This document shows, piece after piece, positions 1 to 5,808 of a stretch of DNA of 8,821 nt. The notes under the pieces were generated by a model. It had not been told where the DNA came from, did not search any database, and was given only the letters and a program-made list of their open reading frames with translations. Origin of the DNA: Syntrophaceae bacterium UBA5619 (GTDB taxonomy: Bacteria > Desulfobacterota > Syntrophia > Syntrophales > UBA5619); NCBI GenBank assembly GCA_002424545.1, contig DIKL01000041.1, forward strand, positions 1 through 8,821, read 5' to 3'. The stretch's first letter is position 1. Every line of letters starts with the position of its first letter. The position numbers and the translations under genes were made by a program.

Positions 1-20
1 TAGCTCCGCGAAAATCGGTG
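1..20. repeat. Tip of a second copy of the 162-bp inverted-repeat element
   Basis: Positions 3-20 carry the 18-bp terminal repeat GCTCCGCGAAAATCGGTG. The inner bases TA at 1-2 also match the inner edge of the left repeat of the intact copy (219-240, reverse complement), so 22 bp match perfectly when the outer TT is included. The element interior would lie left of the window. The flank at 21-25 (TTCAT) would be the target duplication if this copy is complete; the other side cannot be seen. Confidence 0.6.
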
Positions 21-188
21 TTCATAAGAAAATTTAAATCCTTCTTTTGTGACAAGCTTTCCGGCACCCTTAACATGTGATGCATCACCTGGCTTAACAG
101 CGGTTGTAGTAGTAACACATGATGTCAAAATCATTGCAGCTCCGATGAATAAGCCTAAACTTTTCATCAATCTGAAGTTTTTCGTCAT
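1..188 (-). CDS. Small lipoprotein, 5' part only (runs off the left edge)
   Basis: This minus-strand reading frame starts with ATG at 188-186 and stays open for 62 codons to the left edge. A very strong ribosome binding site, GGGGAGGAG at 195-203, lies 6 nt upstream. An in-frame ATG at 194-192 directly abuts that site and is less likely to be the start. The N-terminus is a lipoprotein signal peptide: Lys3, Arg6 and Lys9 in the n-region, hydrophobic LGLFIGAAMIL, then lipobox LTSC with the lipidated Cys at residue 24. The +2 residue is Val rather than Asp, so by the E. coli sorting rule it would go to the outer membrane. The mature part begins VTTTTAVKPG and belongs to no family I recognise. 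Its last visible residues, HRFSRS, are encoded by the inverted-repeat tip at 1-20, so the C-terminus is probably altered or cut short by an inserted repeat element. The true end lies outside the window. Confidence 0.7.
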   Translation of the reverse strand, partial: MTKNFRLMKSLGLFIGAAMILTSCVTTTTAVKPGDASHVKGAGKLVTKEGFKFSYEHRFSRS

Positions 189-194
189 TGACAT

Positions 195-203
195 CTCCTC
201 CCC
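195..203 (-). promoter_or_regulatory. Strong ribosome binding site of the lipoprotein gene
   Basis: The minus strand reads GGGGAGGAG followed by ATGTCA and then the ATG at 188. The 6-nt spacing fixes the start and is the main reason to prefer this minus-strand gene over the overlapping plus-strand reading frame at 49-309. Confidence 0.75.
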
Positions 204-220
204 GCAATTTAATTGTTTAA

Positions 221-382
221 CACCGATTTTCGCGGAGCTATACCCGTCATTTGATATAAGATTCTCAAGGACCACCGGAACCAAGAGATTCTGTAACATG
301 CTTCCTTGATTACATTATTTTTAGCTGGCTCCATAAAGAGCCGACGAAAATCTTATGTCAAATTGCTCCGCGAAAATCGGTG
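221..382. mobile_element. MITE-like non-autonomous element, 162 bp, flanked by TTTAA direct repeats
   Basis: The terminal inverted repeats are CACCGATTTTCGCGGAGC at 221-238 and its exact complement at 365-382. The sequence TTTAA flanks both sides in direct orientation (216-220 and 383-387), as a 5-bp target-site duplication would. A second pair of inverted arms lies inside: ATTTGATATAAGATT at 249-263 and its complement with one mismatch at 349-363. The centre holds a small hairpin, GGCTC/GAGCC, at 327-342. There is no coding capacity. The repeats do not resemble the ends of the neighbouring IS1634-type element, so that transposase is not the obvious mobiliser. All three visible copies of the tip also carry TT/AA just outside, so the repeat could be 20 bp long and the exact duplication boundary is uncertain. 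Confidence 0.65.
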
Positions 383-406
383 TTTAATACTTCATTTTTC
401 CCCGGC

Positions 407-425
407 TTCGACAGTGGTAGGTAAA
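407..425 (+). repeat. Left terminal inverted repeat of the IS1634-family element
   Basis: TTCGACAGTGGTAGGTAAA pairs with the complement of 2286-2304. It lies 71 bp beyond the transposase stop codon. Confidence 0.65.
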
Positions 426-495
426 CGATTTGGAGATAGTTGAGTCATTGCATTTAGTTACGCCGTACCTATTTTTTGGTCGTGTGCCTACGTTT

Positions 496-2154
496 TCAGG
501 GGGTCATTTGAATGTCTTGCATCCGTTTCGGTGGCGGTATCCTGAGTGATTTAAAAATGTTGAGCTGTTCTTTGGTCGGTTCGGTCGTCTGTAGAACACG
601 CCCATCATTTGAAAAAAATTCTATCCGATGAAGGCGCTCCATTTGAGTCCTGATCTTGTCCCATGTAAGGCTTGTTTTCCTCTCCGCGATGCGCACCAGC
701 ATCAGCGCCAGGAAACACAAAAATACATGCGCCTCGATGCGTTCATCCTTCCGGTGATAAACCGGCCTGAGATCCAGAGTCGTTTTCATGGTACGGAAGG
801 CCCTCTCCACTTCCAGAAGCTGTTTGTAGCCCAAGGCGATATCTTCCGGGGTCAGGGTGTCGTCGCTGGTGGAGAGGATGTACTTCCCATCCAGATGCGC
901 CTCCTCCCGGATCTTACCTTTGTCGATCTTGATGCTCCCGTCCTTGAGCTGTCTCAAGTATCGTCCCATCGTCCTATGGGCCATGAGAGCGCAGACGCTT
1001 TTCTTATGGGCTTTCCCTTTCTGATCCCCAAGATCTTTGAGGGATTTTGCAATCCTGATAAGGATCTTTTCACGGGTGGCCTTGTCCTTTTTGGCCTCCT
1101 CGGGATTGTGAACCAGAATAAATCGTCGGCGTTTCTCTCCGCCGCCGATGATCACTTCCTTGATCTCCAGATTCTCCCGGATCTTGAGGTATCTTCCCCG
1201 TTTGGCCAGGACTTCTTTGTGAACCTCCTGGTTGTCGCGAAGCTTCTCTCCGATGATATACTGGCCGCCGGCTTTCTGCAGAACAAGCCGATTCTCCTCC
1301 GAGTTCATCCCGCGATCCATCACCCAGACGCATCGGGAGAGCTTCCAGCCGAGAAGATCGTTCTTGACCGTCTCCACGGTTGCCATATCCGATGTGTTTC
1401 CCGGCAGGGTCCAGCATTTGACGGGGATGCCCTCCTTTGTTACGGCCAAACCGATGACGATCTGTGGAAGATCGGAACGATGGTCCTTGGAATGACCATA
1501 CTGCCTCAGGCCCTCCTCGTCTTCCTCATCCCGCTCGAAGTAGGTGCTGGTGGTGTCGAAAAAGATCAGATCCACCTCCAGGTTCAAAAGATCGGCAACG
1601 GACCAATAAACCTCTTTATGAATGATCTCCCGGTACTCCAGCAAAACATCCATCGCCCGGTAGAGGTGCTGAAGATCGATCGGTTCGGGATTTCCCAGGG
1701 CAACATCTTCTCTGACCCACTCTTCAACACCCCTTTTGGAGTCCGGCGCGAGCGCCCGATTGGCCGCCATGGCAAACGCCGCCCATTCCACCGGGGACGT
1801 AAACGATCTTTCTTTCAGGCAATCCTTCAGAACGGTATGAAGCCCCAGCGTCTCCCACAGGGAACGCAGAAGGTAAGCGCCGCCCAGAGGAACGCTTTTG
1901 AGGAAGGTCAGCGGAACGCTCTCCCCTTCGGAAATGGCCCGCGTCTGAACCGCGTCTTCCGGGGAGAGAAAACGGCAGAGGCTTCGGGTCAGTCTCTTGA
2001 TAGCGGCCACATCCAGATCATCGGATCGGCCGAAGGTGTGCAGGACGTTCGCCTTGGGCTGACCCGATTGGGGGTCGCGGACATTATGGGCGAGTTGGAC
2101 GTAGGTCACGGTGGAGCCGTCTTTGTTTTTCCGGGATATTGTTCTTACGTACAT
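496..2154 (-). CDS. IS1634-family DDE transposase
   Basis: The gene encodes the transposase that moves the surrounding insertion sequence, a 552-residue protein of normal family length. The first catalytic Asp is D200 in FFDTTSTYF, the second is D280 in WVMDRGMNSEEN, and the Glu is E450 in LLEVERAFRTMK. The spacing Y443-x2-L-x3-E450-x6-K457 follows the YREK signature of IS4-superfamily enzymes with Leu in place of Arg. The beta-strand insertion between D280 and E450 is typical. The N-terminus MYVRTISRKNKDGSTVTYVQ resembles other IS1634-type transposases. I chose the ATG at 2154 because GGAG lies 5 nt upstream; a longer TTG-started form from 2190 lacks a ribosome binding site and does not fit the family N-terminus. 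No frameshift or stop interrupts it, so the element may still be active. It is the only mobility gene in the window. Confidence 0.93.
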   Translation of the reverse strand: MYVRTISRKNKDGSTVTYVQLAHNVRDPQSGQPKANVLHTFGRSDDLDVAAIKRLTRSLCRFLSPEDAVQTRAISEGESVPLTFLKSVPLGGAYLLRSLWETLGLHTVLKDCLKERSFTSPVEWAAFAMAANRALAPDSKRGVEEWVREDVALGNPEPIDLQHLYRAMDVLLEYREIIHKEVYWSVADLLNLEVDLIFFDTTSTYFERDEEDEEGLRQYGHSKDHRSDLPQIVIGLAVTKEGIPVKCWTLPGNTSDMATVETVKNDLLGWKLSRCVWVMDRGMNSEENRLVLQKAGGQYIIGEKLRDNQEVHKEVLAKRGRYLKIRENLEIKEVIIGGGEKRRRFILVHNPEEAKKDKATREKILIRIAKSLKDLGDQKGKAHKKSVCALMAHRTMGRYLRQLKDGSIKIDKGKIREEAHLDGKYILSTSDDTLTPEDIALGYKQLLEVERAFRTMKTTLDLRPVYHRKDERIEAHVFLCFLALMLVRIAERKTSLTWDKIRTQMERLHRIEFFSNDGRVLQTTEPTKEQLNIFKSLRIPPPKRMQDIQMTP

Positions 2155-2285
2155 GTCTACTCCGATAGCATGTACTACCAACACTTTCAAGAAATAAATT
2201 CAAATTCGCATGCCTACACATTTTTCAGTTTTCCAGAGGTCCGACCACGAGATTTCAATGAGTTGCGCCATCAAAAAGGCTAAAA

Positions 2286-2304
2286 TATGCCTACAACTGT
2301 CGAA
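2286..2304 (-). repeat. Right terminal inverted repeat of the IS1634-family element
   Basis: On the minus strand it reads TTCGACAGTTGTAGGCATA. It lies about 130 bp upstream of the transposase start, so the transposase promoter should lie between this repeat and 2154. Confidence 0.65.
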
Positions 2305-2642
2305 CACGGGTTTTCATTGGTTTCCAATAATGAAAGGAGTCCTGAATGTCAACAAGATTCCATCACAGCCGGTTGCTGCGGAAGGGAATTTGATTCCAGT
2401 CGCATGGAAAGGGTAACGACGATAATCTCAGGACACCATCTGGTCATAATCTGTATGGATGGATCCATTGATACAGCTTTCTTTCGATCCGTAATGCTCA
2501 GTCCTGACGAATAGCCTCATCCGAACAGTAGGTAGGTGAAGCTGATATTGGTTCATCGATGACTTCTCATCCTGATGGTCATTATGGCGAATACATACAC
2601 AACCCGACCGGCGATCGTGCTTCCCGGCAAGACCCCGTCTGA
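2305..2642. other. Intergenic stretch with no intact gene
   Basis: This 338-bp stretch lies between the IS right end and the stop codon of the reductase gene. It holds the putative frameshifted gene remnant at 2333-2416. The rest (2417-2642) has only short reading frames in all directions, no RNA gene that I recognise and no obvious terminator hairpin with a T-run. It is AT-richer than the genes to its right. It looks like decayed sequence next to a mobile element. Confidence 0.5.
2333..2416 (+). pseudogene. Possible frameshifted 5' remnant of a gene
   Basis: A good ribosome binding site (AAAGGAG, 2333-2339) lies 6 nt before an ATG at 2346. That frame gives only MSTRFHHSRLLRKGI and stops at 2391-2393. 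The neighbouring frame, entered within the first codons, reads KIPSQPVAAEGNLIPVAW and stops at 2414-2416. This second peptide looks more protein-like. A single lost A near 2353-2356 would connect the start codon to it. After 2416 no continuation is found. I do not recognise the family. The alternative is that this is simply non-coding sequence with a chance Shine-Dalgarno match. Confidence 0.3.
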
Positions 2643-3557
2643 CTACCTTTTCAGCTTTGAGTAGAGCTTATCGTGGAGCGGCACGGGCACGCCCAGGCTG
2701 CGACCGGCGCGGACCGCGTAGCCGATGAACAGATCGATCTCCGTCCGCCCCCCCTTCTCGTAATCCAACTGCATGGACGATTTCGTCTCATAGGGGAAGC
2801 GGGCCACCTTGACGAGGGCCGCCTCCACGCTGTCCGCCGGAAGCGCGATCCCGTTGGCCTTCGCCAGGAGCCCGATCTCCTCCATCAAACCCCGAACCAT
2901 CGCCCTTCCCTGCTCATCCGCCATGACCGCCCCGAAAGACTTTGCCGTCAGCGACGTTACGCCGGCCATCGGGCTTACAAAGAGGTACTTCGTCCAGAGG
3001 TGCACTCCGATCCGATCCGTCAGCTCCGCCTGGATCCCCGAACCTTGGAGAAGTTCTTCCAACGGACGGAACGCCTCCGTCTTCCCGTCATCCGGGCCGA
3101 AAAAAAGCTGGCAGCTTCCGCCGATCTGATGGACGACGCCGGGTGCCTCGATAAAGGATGAGATGTAGACGCAACCACTCAAAACCACCCCCCGGGGGAG
3201 AAGGGATCGCAGCCGTTCGGCGATGTCGACGCCGTTGAGCAGAGGCAGGACAACCGTATTGGCGCCCAGGAGCGGGGAAATCTCCGCGGCCGCTTCGTCG
3301 AGGGCATATTCCTTCACACAGAACAGAATGAGGTCGCAGGGGCCGACCGCCGTCGGATCGTCGGTCGCCAGGTCCGGTTTGATCCGAAAGTTTCCCTCCA
3401 CCGTCCGGAGAATCAAACCCTCCCCGCGGATCGCTTCGAGATGTTCGCCCCGGGCAACGAAAACGACATGGTTTCCCGCCGAACCGGCGTATTTCAGCCC
3501 AATCTTCCCTCCGAAAAACCCGCCGACCCCCCCGAGCCCAACCACCGCGATTCTCAT
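2643..3557 (-). CDS. panE: Ketopantoate reductase family protein (provisional PanE/ApbA-like)
   Basis: The gene encodes a 304-residue cytoplasmic NAD(P)-dependent reductase. The family enzyme reduces 2-dehydropantoate to pantoate in pantothenate and CoA synthesis. The N-terminal Rossmann domain starts with GLGGVG (7-12), which fits the GxGxxG nucleotide loop. LFCVKEYALDEA carries the conserved active-site-region Lys, and LLNGVD matches the conserved NG motif. The C-terminal helical domain has HLWTKYLFV and SSMQLDYEKG...RTEID, the last containing the Ser and Glu that bind pantoate in the E. coli enzyme. The Asn that follows the catalytic Lys in E. coli PanE (K176-x3-N180) is Val here (K-YLF-V). 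The protein therefore belongs to a paralogous branch whose substrate may differ. The ATG at 3557 is preceded by GGAAGGGG and begins right at the beta-strand of the Rossmann fold. The gene is divergent from the acyltransferase gene, and no pantothenate gene is nearby. The panE symbol is a family label only. Confidence 0.85.
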   Translation of the reverse strand: MRIAVVGLGGVGGFFGGKIGLKYAGSAGNHVVFVARGEHLEAIRGEGLILRTVEGNFRIKPDLATDDPTAVGPCDLILFCVKEYALDEAAAEISPLLGANTVVLPLLNGVDIAERLRSLLPRGVVLSGCVYISSFIEAPGVVHQIGGSCQLFFGPDDGKTEAFRPLEELLQGSGIQAELTDRIGVHLWTKYLFVSPMAGVTSLTAKSFGAVMADEQGRAMVRGLMEEIGLLAKANGIALPADSVEAALVKVARFPYETKSSMQLDYEKGGRTEIDLFIGYAVRAGRSLGVPVPLHDKLYSKLKR

Positions 3558-3592
3558 ATTCCCCTTCCTCTCAACGCCGTACGTTCCTCCAT

Positions 3593-3647
3593 GACCGATC
3601 GACGGTCGCGTCTCGCTCGCGCGAGGGCTTGCACCGGCACAGCCGGT
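3593..3647. repeat. Three consecutive small stem-loops upstream of the reductase gene
   Basis: The stems are GACCG/CGGTC (3593-3597 with 3603-3607), CTCGC/GCGAG (3612-3616 with 3621-3625) and ACCGGC/GCCGGT (3633-3638 with 3642-3647, 3-nt loop). None is followed by a T-run on either strand, so they are not simple terminators. They would lie in the 5' leader of the reductase mRNA if transcription starts upstream of them. Short GC-rich stems arise by chance at this composition. Confidence 0.3.
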
Positions 3648-3747
3648 TTCGACACTGCTTTTCCTTTTCGTTATCACAAACCGGGGGCGGATGATAACCT
3701 TTTTCGGTTCCTCCATCCCGCCCTTCCTCCGCCCTGATTCGGCTGTC

Positions 3748-3776
3748 TTGACACGGGAAGACCGCGCCGCTATACT
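3748..3776 (+). promoter_or_regulatory. Sigma70-type promoter of the acyltransferase gene
   Basis: The -35 box TTGACA (3748-3753), a 17-bp spacer and the -10 box TATACT (3771-3776) make a near-perfect consensus. Transcription should start near 3783, leaving a leader of about 70 nt before the ATG at 3852. This suggests strong, largely constitutive expression. Confidence 0.8.
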
Positions 3777-3851
3777 CCCCCGCGCGGAAAGGAACATCTT
3801 TCCCGAACCCACCGGCGGCATATTGTTTTCCAAGCCGGGAAATGAGAGGCC

Positions 3852-4553
3852 ATGTCCAGAAGAACCGATATCATCATTATGTCGAAGCCGTTTCTCGCCT
3901 TTCTCTACCGATTTATCCGCGTTTATGCCTGGACGTTTCGCCTGGAAGTGGAGAACGAAGCGCCGTGGATGACTTATCATCGAAACGGCGGCCGGGTCCT
4001 GCTCTGCACCTGGCACCAGCAGTTTTTCGCCGCCATCCGCCACTTTCAAAACTATCGCGCCTATCGGCCGGGGCTGATGATTTCGCGCAGCAAGGATGGC
4101 GAGATCATCGCTGCCGTCGCCAAACGCACCGGCTGGGAACCGGTGCGCGGCTCCTCGTCGCGCGGGGGCATAGCGGCCATGAGGGAGCTGATTGAAATCC
4201 TCCGGCGGACCCGGCTGGCCGGTCACATCGTCGACGGGCCGCGGGGACCGGCAGGCGTGGTCAAGAACGGGCTGATCCGGACTGCGCACGCCGCCGACGC
4301 GGTAATCGTTCCGTTTTACGTTTCCGCGGACCGGGCCTGGTATTTCAACAGTTGGGACCGTTTCATGCTGCCCAAACCCTTCTCACGGGTCCGGCTGCAT
4401 TTCGACGAGATGATTCGGTTGACGCCAACCGATGATGAGGCGGAATTCGAGGCACAGCGGGCTCAGGTGGAGCAAATCATGCTCCGAGGTTTTCAGGGAA
4501 GGCTTCCCAAAGCACCGGGCGGAGATCTTCGACCTCACCAATACCAAGGATGA
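3852..4553 (+). CDS. DUF374 family lysophospholipid acyltransferase-like protein
   Basis: The protein has 233 residues, usual for the DUF374 branch of the LPLAT acyltransferase superfamily. Members are membrane-associated and are thought to move acyl groups onto lipid or lipid A-type acceptors; the substrate here is unknown. LLCTWHQQFFAAI (50-62) carries the probable catalytic His55. SKDGEIIA (80-87) and RGSSSRGGIAAM (99-110) form the acceptor-site region. VDGPRGPAGVVKNG (127-140) is the family hallmark block. The N-terminus is hydrophobic and aromatic (LAFLYRFIRVYAWTF, 15-29) and suits membrane contact, but there is no cleavable signal. The ATG at 3852 is preceded by AGAGG; Met10 at 3879 has no ribosome binding site. 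It is transcribed alone from the promoter at 3748 and converges on creA, with only 33 bp between the two stop codons. The last 20 or so residues are hydrophilic and variable. Confidence 0.88.
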   Translation: MSRRTDIIIMSKPFLAFLYRFIRVYAWTFRLEVENEAPWMTYHRNGGRVLLCTWHQQFFAAIRHFQNYRAYRPGLMISRSKDGEIIAAVAKRTGWEPVRGSSSRGGIAAMRELIEILRRTRLAGHIVDGPRGPAGVVKNGLIRTAHAADAVIVPFYVSADRAWYFNSWDRFMLPKPFSRVRLHFDEMIRLTPTDDEAEFEAQRAQVEQIMLRGFQGRLPKAPGGDLRPHQYQG

Positions 4554-4586
4554 CGCCACCGCCGCAACTGATCAAAGAATTGGACA

Positions 4587-5075
4587 TTAGGGCGCCTTCC
4601 ACTCCATGATGGGCACGGTGCTGATGCTGTTCTTCGGGCTGCCCGCGATAACCCGGTCGCTGTAGGATACATAGACCAGGACGTTGCGTTTGCGATCAAA
4701 GAAGCGCACGACTTGAAGCGACTTGAAGACAAGACTGCGCTGTTCATCAAAGACACGTTCGCCGTCCTTGAACTCACCAAGCAACCGAATCGGCCCGACC
4801 TGGCGACAGGAAATGCTGGCGTCGCTCGTATCCTCCGCTACACCCAGGGCGCCTTTGACGCCGCCGGTCTGGGCTCGGGAGATATGACAGGCCACACCCT
4901 GGACCTTGGGGTCGTCGAAGCCGTCCACCACGATTTTGTCGTTCGGACCGAGCCATCGAAATTGGGTGCTCACCGAGCCGGTCGTCCCGCGGTCGGGGCG
5001 ACTGAAAAGCCACCATCCGAAAAGCAAGGCAACCAGCACCATTGCCCCGCCGATCATCAGCAAGAACTTTTTCAT
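4587..5075 (-). CDS. creA: CreA family protein
   Basis: The 162-residue protein is very close to E. coli CreA over its mature part. Shared blocks include [11 protein letters not shown], the stretch from HISRAQTGG to [27 protein letters not shown] and [12 protein letters not shown]. Two conserved Cys (63 and 90) could form a disulfide in the periplasm. The first 24 residues, [10 protein letters not shown] then [14 protein letters not shown], are hydrophobic and read as a signal anchor or uncleaved signal, since no AxA site follows. The function of CreA is not established. In E. coli it lies beside the CreBC two-component system, which is absent here. The ATG at 5075 has AGGAG 5 nt upstream. 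A longer open frame reaching 5195 overlaps the HAD gene and is not needed. The gene lies 25 bp downstream of the HAD gene on the same strand, so co-transcription is likely. Confidence 0.93.
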   Translation of the reverse strand: MKKFLLMIGGAMVLVALLFGWWLFSRPDRGTTGSVSTQFRWLGPNDKIVVDGFDDPKVQGVACHISRAQTGGVKGALGVAEDTSDASISCRQVGPIRLLGEFKDGERVFDEQRSLVFKSLQVVRFFDRKRNVLVYVSYSDRVIAGSPKNSISTVPIMEWKAP

Positions 5076-5100
5076 GACCACTCCTCTTCTGAATTCAATC

Positions 5101-5676
5101 TCAAAGAACTTTCCCCAATATTTTCGCTGATGACAGCAGAATGTAGTCCAGCACCTCATTGAGGTTCTGAAAAAGCCGGAAGCCGTTGCTGACATAAGCC
5201 CGGTTCCAGGGGAACGACAACCCGGCGCCCAGGGCTCCGCTTTCTATTGCTTTTTCAAGCGTCAGCGGCGAATCGTCCACGACGACGTCGGCCTTCGGGA
5301 AGAGAACGGTTTTATCCAGAGAGAGGTGAAGTTCATCGTAGGGGAGCCCATGCCTCGCAAGCCATCGTTCGGTCGGCTGACTCGTTTCCGGCGTCCGGTG
5401 GCTGGCAATGATGATATGAAAGCCATGTTTTCTGAGCGACGACAAGAAGTCCCGCGATTCCGGGTAAGGCTGGTATCGGTCGCTGTCCTGATGATGGTGA
5501 ATCGTGTTGATCGCCGCGATAAAATCCTCTACCGAGCAGTACCCCTCCCAGATATCGTACGTGCACCACCGATCGGGCGTTGGAAAATTCCCGTTGATTT
5601 TCATCAATTCCCGATAGAAAGCGTCGCTGAATTGCCAGAGAGTGTTGTCTATGTCAATGATTGCGTTTTTGCCCAA
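5101..5676 (-). CDS. HAD-superfamily phosphatase, NT5C (5' deoxyribonucleotidase)-like
   Basis: The gene encodes a cytosolic HAD hydrolase of about 191 residues. Motif I is DIDNT with the nucleophile Asp at residue 8 and the acid/base Asp at 10. Motif II is IIIASHRT with Ser92. The Lys is in SLDKTVLF (K122), and motif IV is VVVDDSP (D134, D135). [13 protein letters not shown] before the Lys and FPWNRAY after motif IV fit the 5'-nucleotidase type C family (PF06941), which removes phosphate from deoxyribonucleoside monophosphates; the substrate here is not proven. I prefer the TTG at 5676, which lies 10 nt after GGAGG and puts motif I close to the N-terminus. An ATG at 5709 in the same frame has no ribosome binding site, so an 11-residue longer product is possible but less likely. 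The gene lies 25 bp before creA and about 130 bp after the radical SAM gene, all on the minus strand. Confidence 0.83.
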   Translation of the reverse strand: MGKNAIIDIDNTLWQFSDAFYRELMKINGNFPTPDRWCTYDIWEGYCSVEDFIAAINTIHHHQDSDRYQPYPESRDFLSSLRKHGFHIIIASHRTPETSQPTERWLARHGLPYDELHLSLDKTVLFPKADVVVDDSPLTLEKAIESGALGAGLSFPWNRAYVSNGFRLFQNLNEVLDYILLSSAKILGKVL

Positions 5677-5808
5677 AGTTGTTTGTCCTCCGTATCTTCT
5701 TCCTATCATAAAAACAGGGGAAAACGGATATCATTTCTGAGATCGCGCAATCCTTTTTTGCATTTCCGCCGGAAACGATCCTTGGACGGCGGGGCGTGAC
5801 AAACCGGC

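Larger units (their letters stand above)
407..2304 (-). mobile_element. IS1634-family insertion sequence, about 1.9 kb
   Basis: One intact transposase gene is bounded by imperfect inverted repeats. The left end at 407-425 reads TTCGACAGTGGTAGGTAAA. The complement of the right end at 2286-2304 reads TTCGACAGTTGTAGGCATA. They match at 16 of 19 positions. The true ends may be two bases further in, since members of this family usually begin with C. Length and single-gene layout fit the family. No short target duplication is visible: CCGGC is on the left and CACGG on the right. The founding member, IS1634, is known for long and variable duplications, which a window this size could miss. Confidence 0.75.
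3558..3851. other. Divergent intergenic region between the reductase and acyltransferase genes
   Basis: This 294-bp region must hold the promoters of both divergent genes. The plus-strand promoter is clear (3748-3776). No good -35/-10 pair was found for the minus-strand reductase. Three small stem-loops lie in a row at 3593-3647. Any reading frame across it is antisense or too short to support. Confidence 0.5.

Noticed and set aside
49..309. Plus-strand open frame of 86 codons at the left end
   Set aside because: It runs antisense to the lipoprotein gene and across the MITE-like element. It has no good ribosome binding site, and its peptide has no recognisable features, while the minus strand has a clear lipobox and Shine-Dalgarno.
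628..2283. 551-codon plus-strand frame opposite the transposase
   Set aside because: It is an open antisense shadow caused by the codon bias of the transposase. It lacks motifs, and the DDE protein on the other strand is unmistakable.
2305..2320. Partial match of AACACGGGTTTTC to the MITE-like terminal repeat
   Set aside because: It matches 11 of 13 bases and then diverges, with no partner in the right place. It could be a decayed end but is as likely chance.
3558..4289. Extension of the reductase frame to a 548-residue protein
   Set aside because: The added 244 residues are antisense to the acyltransferase gene and of low complexity. The reductase fold begins exactly at the ATG at 3557, which has its own ribosome binding site.
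5710..5808. Candidate terminator between the radical SAM and phosphatase genes
   Set aside because: A short TTTCC/GGAAA stem is present, but no T-run follows it on the minus strand, so I do not call a terminator.
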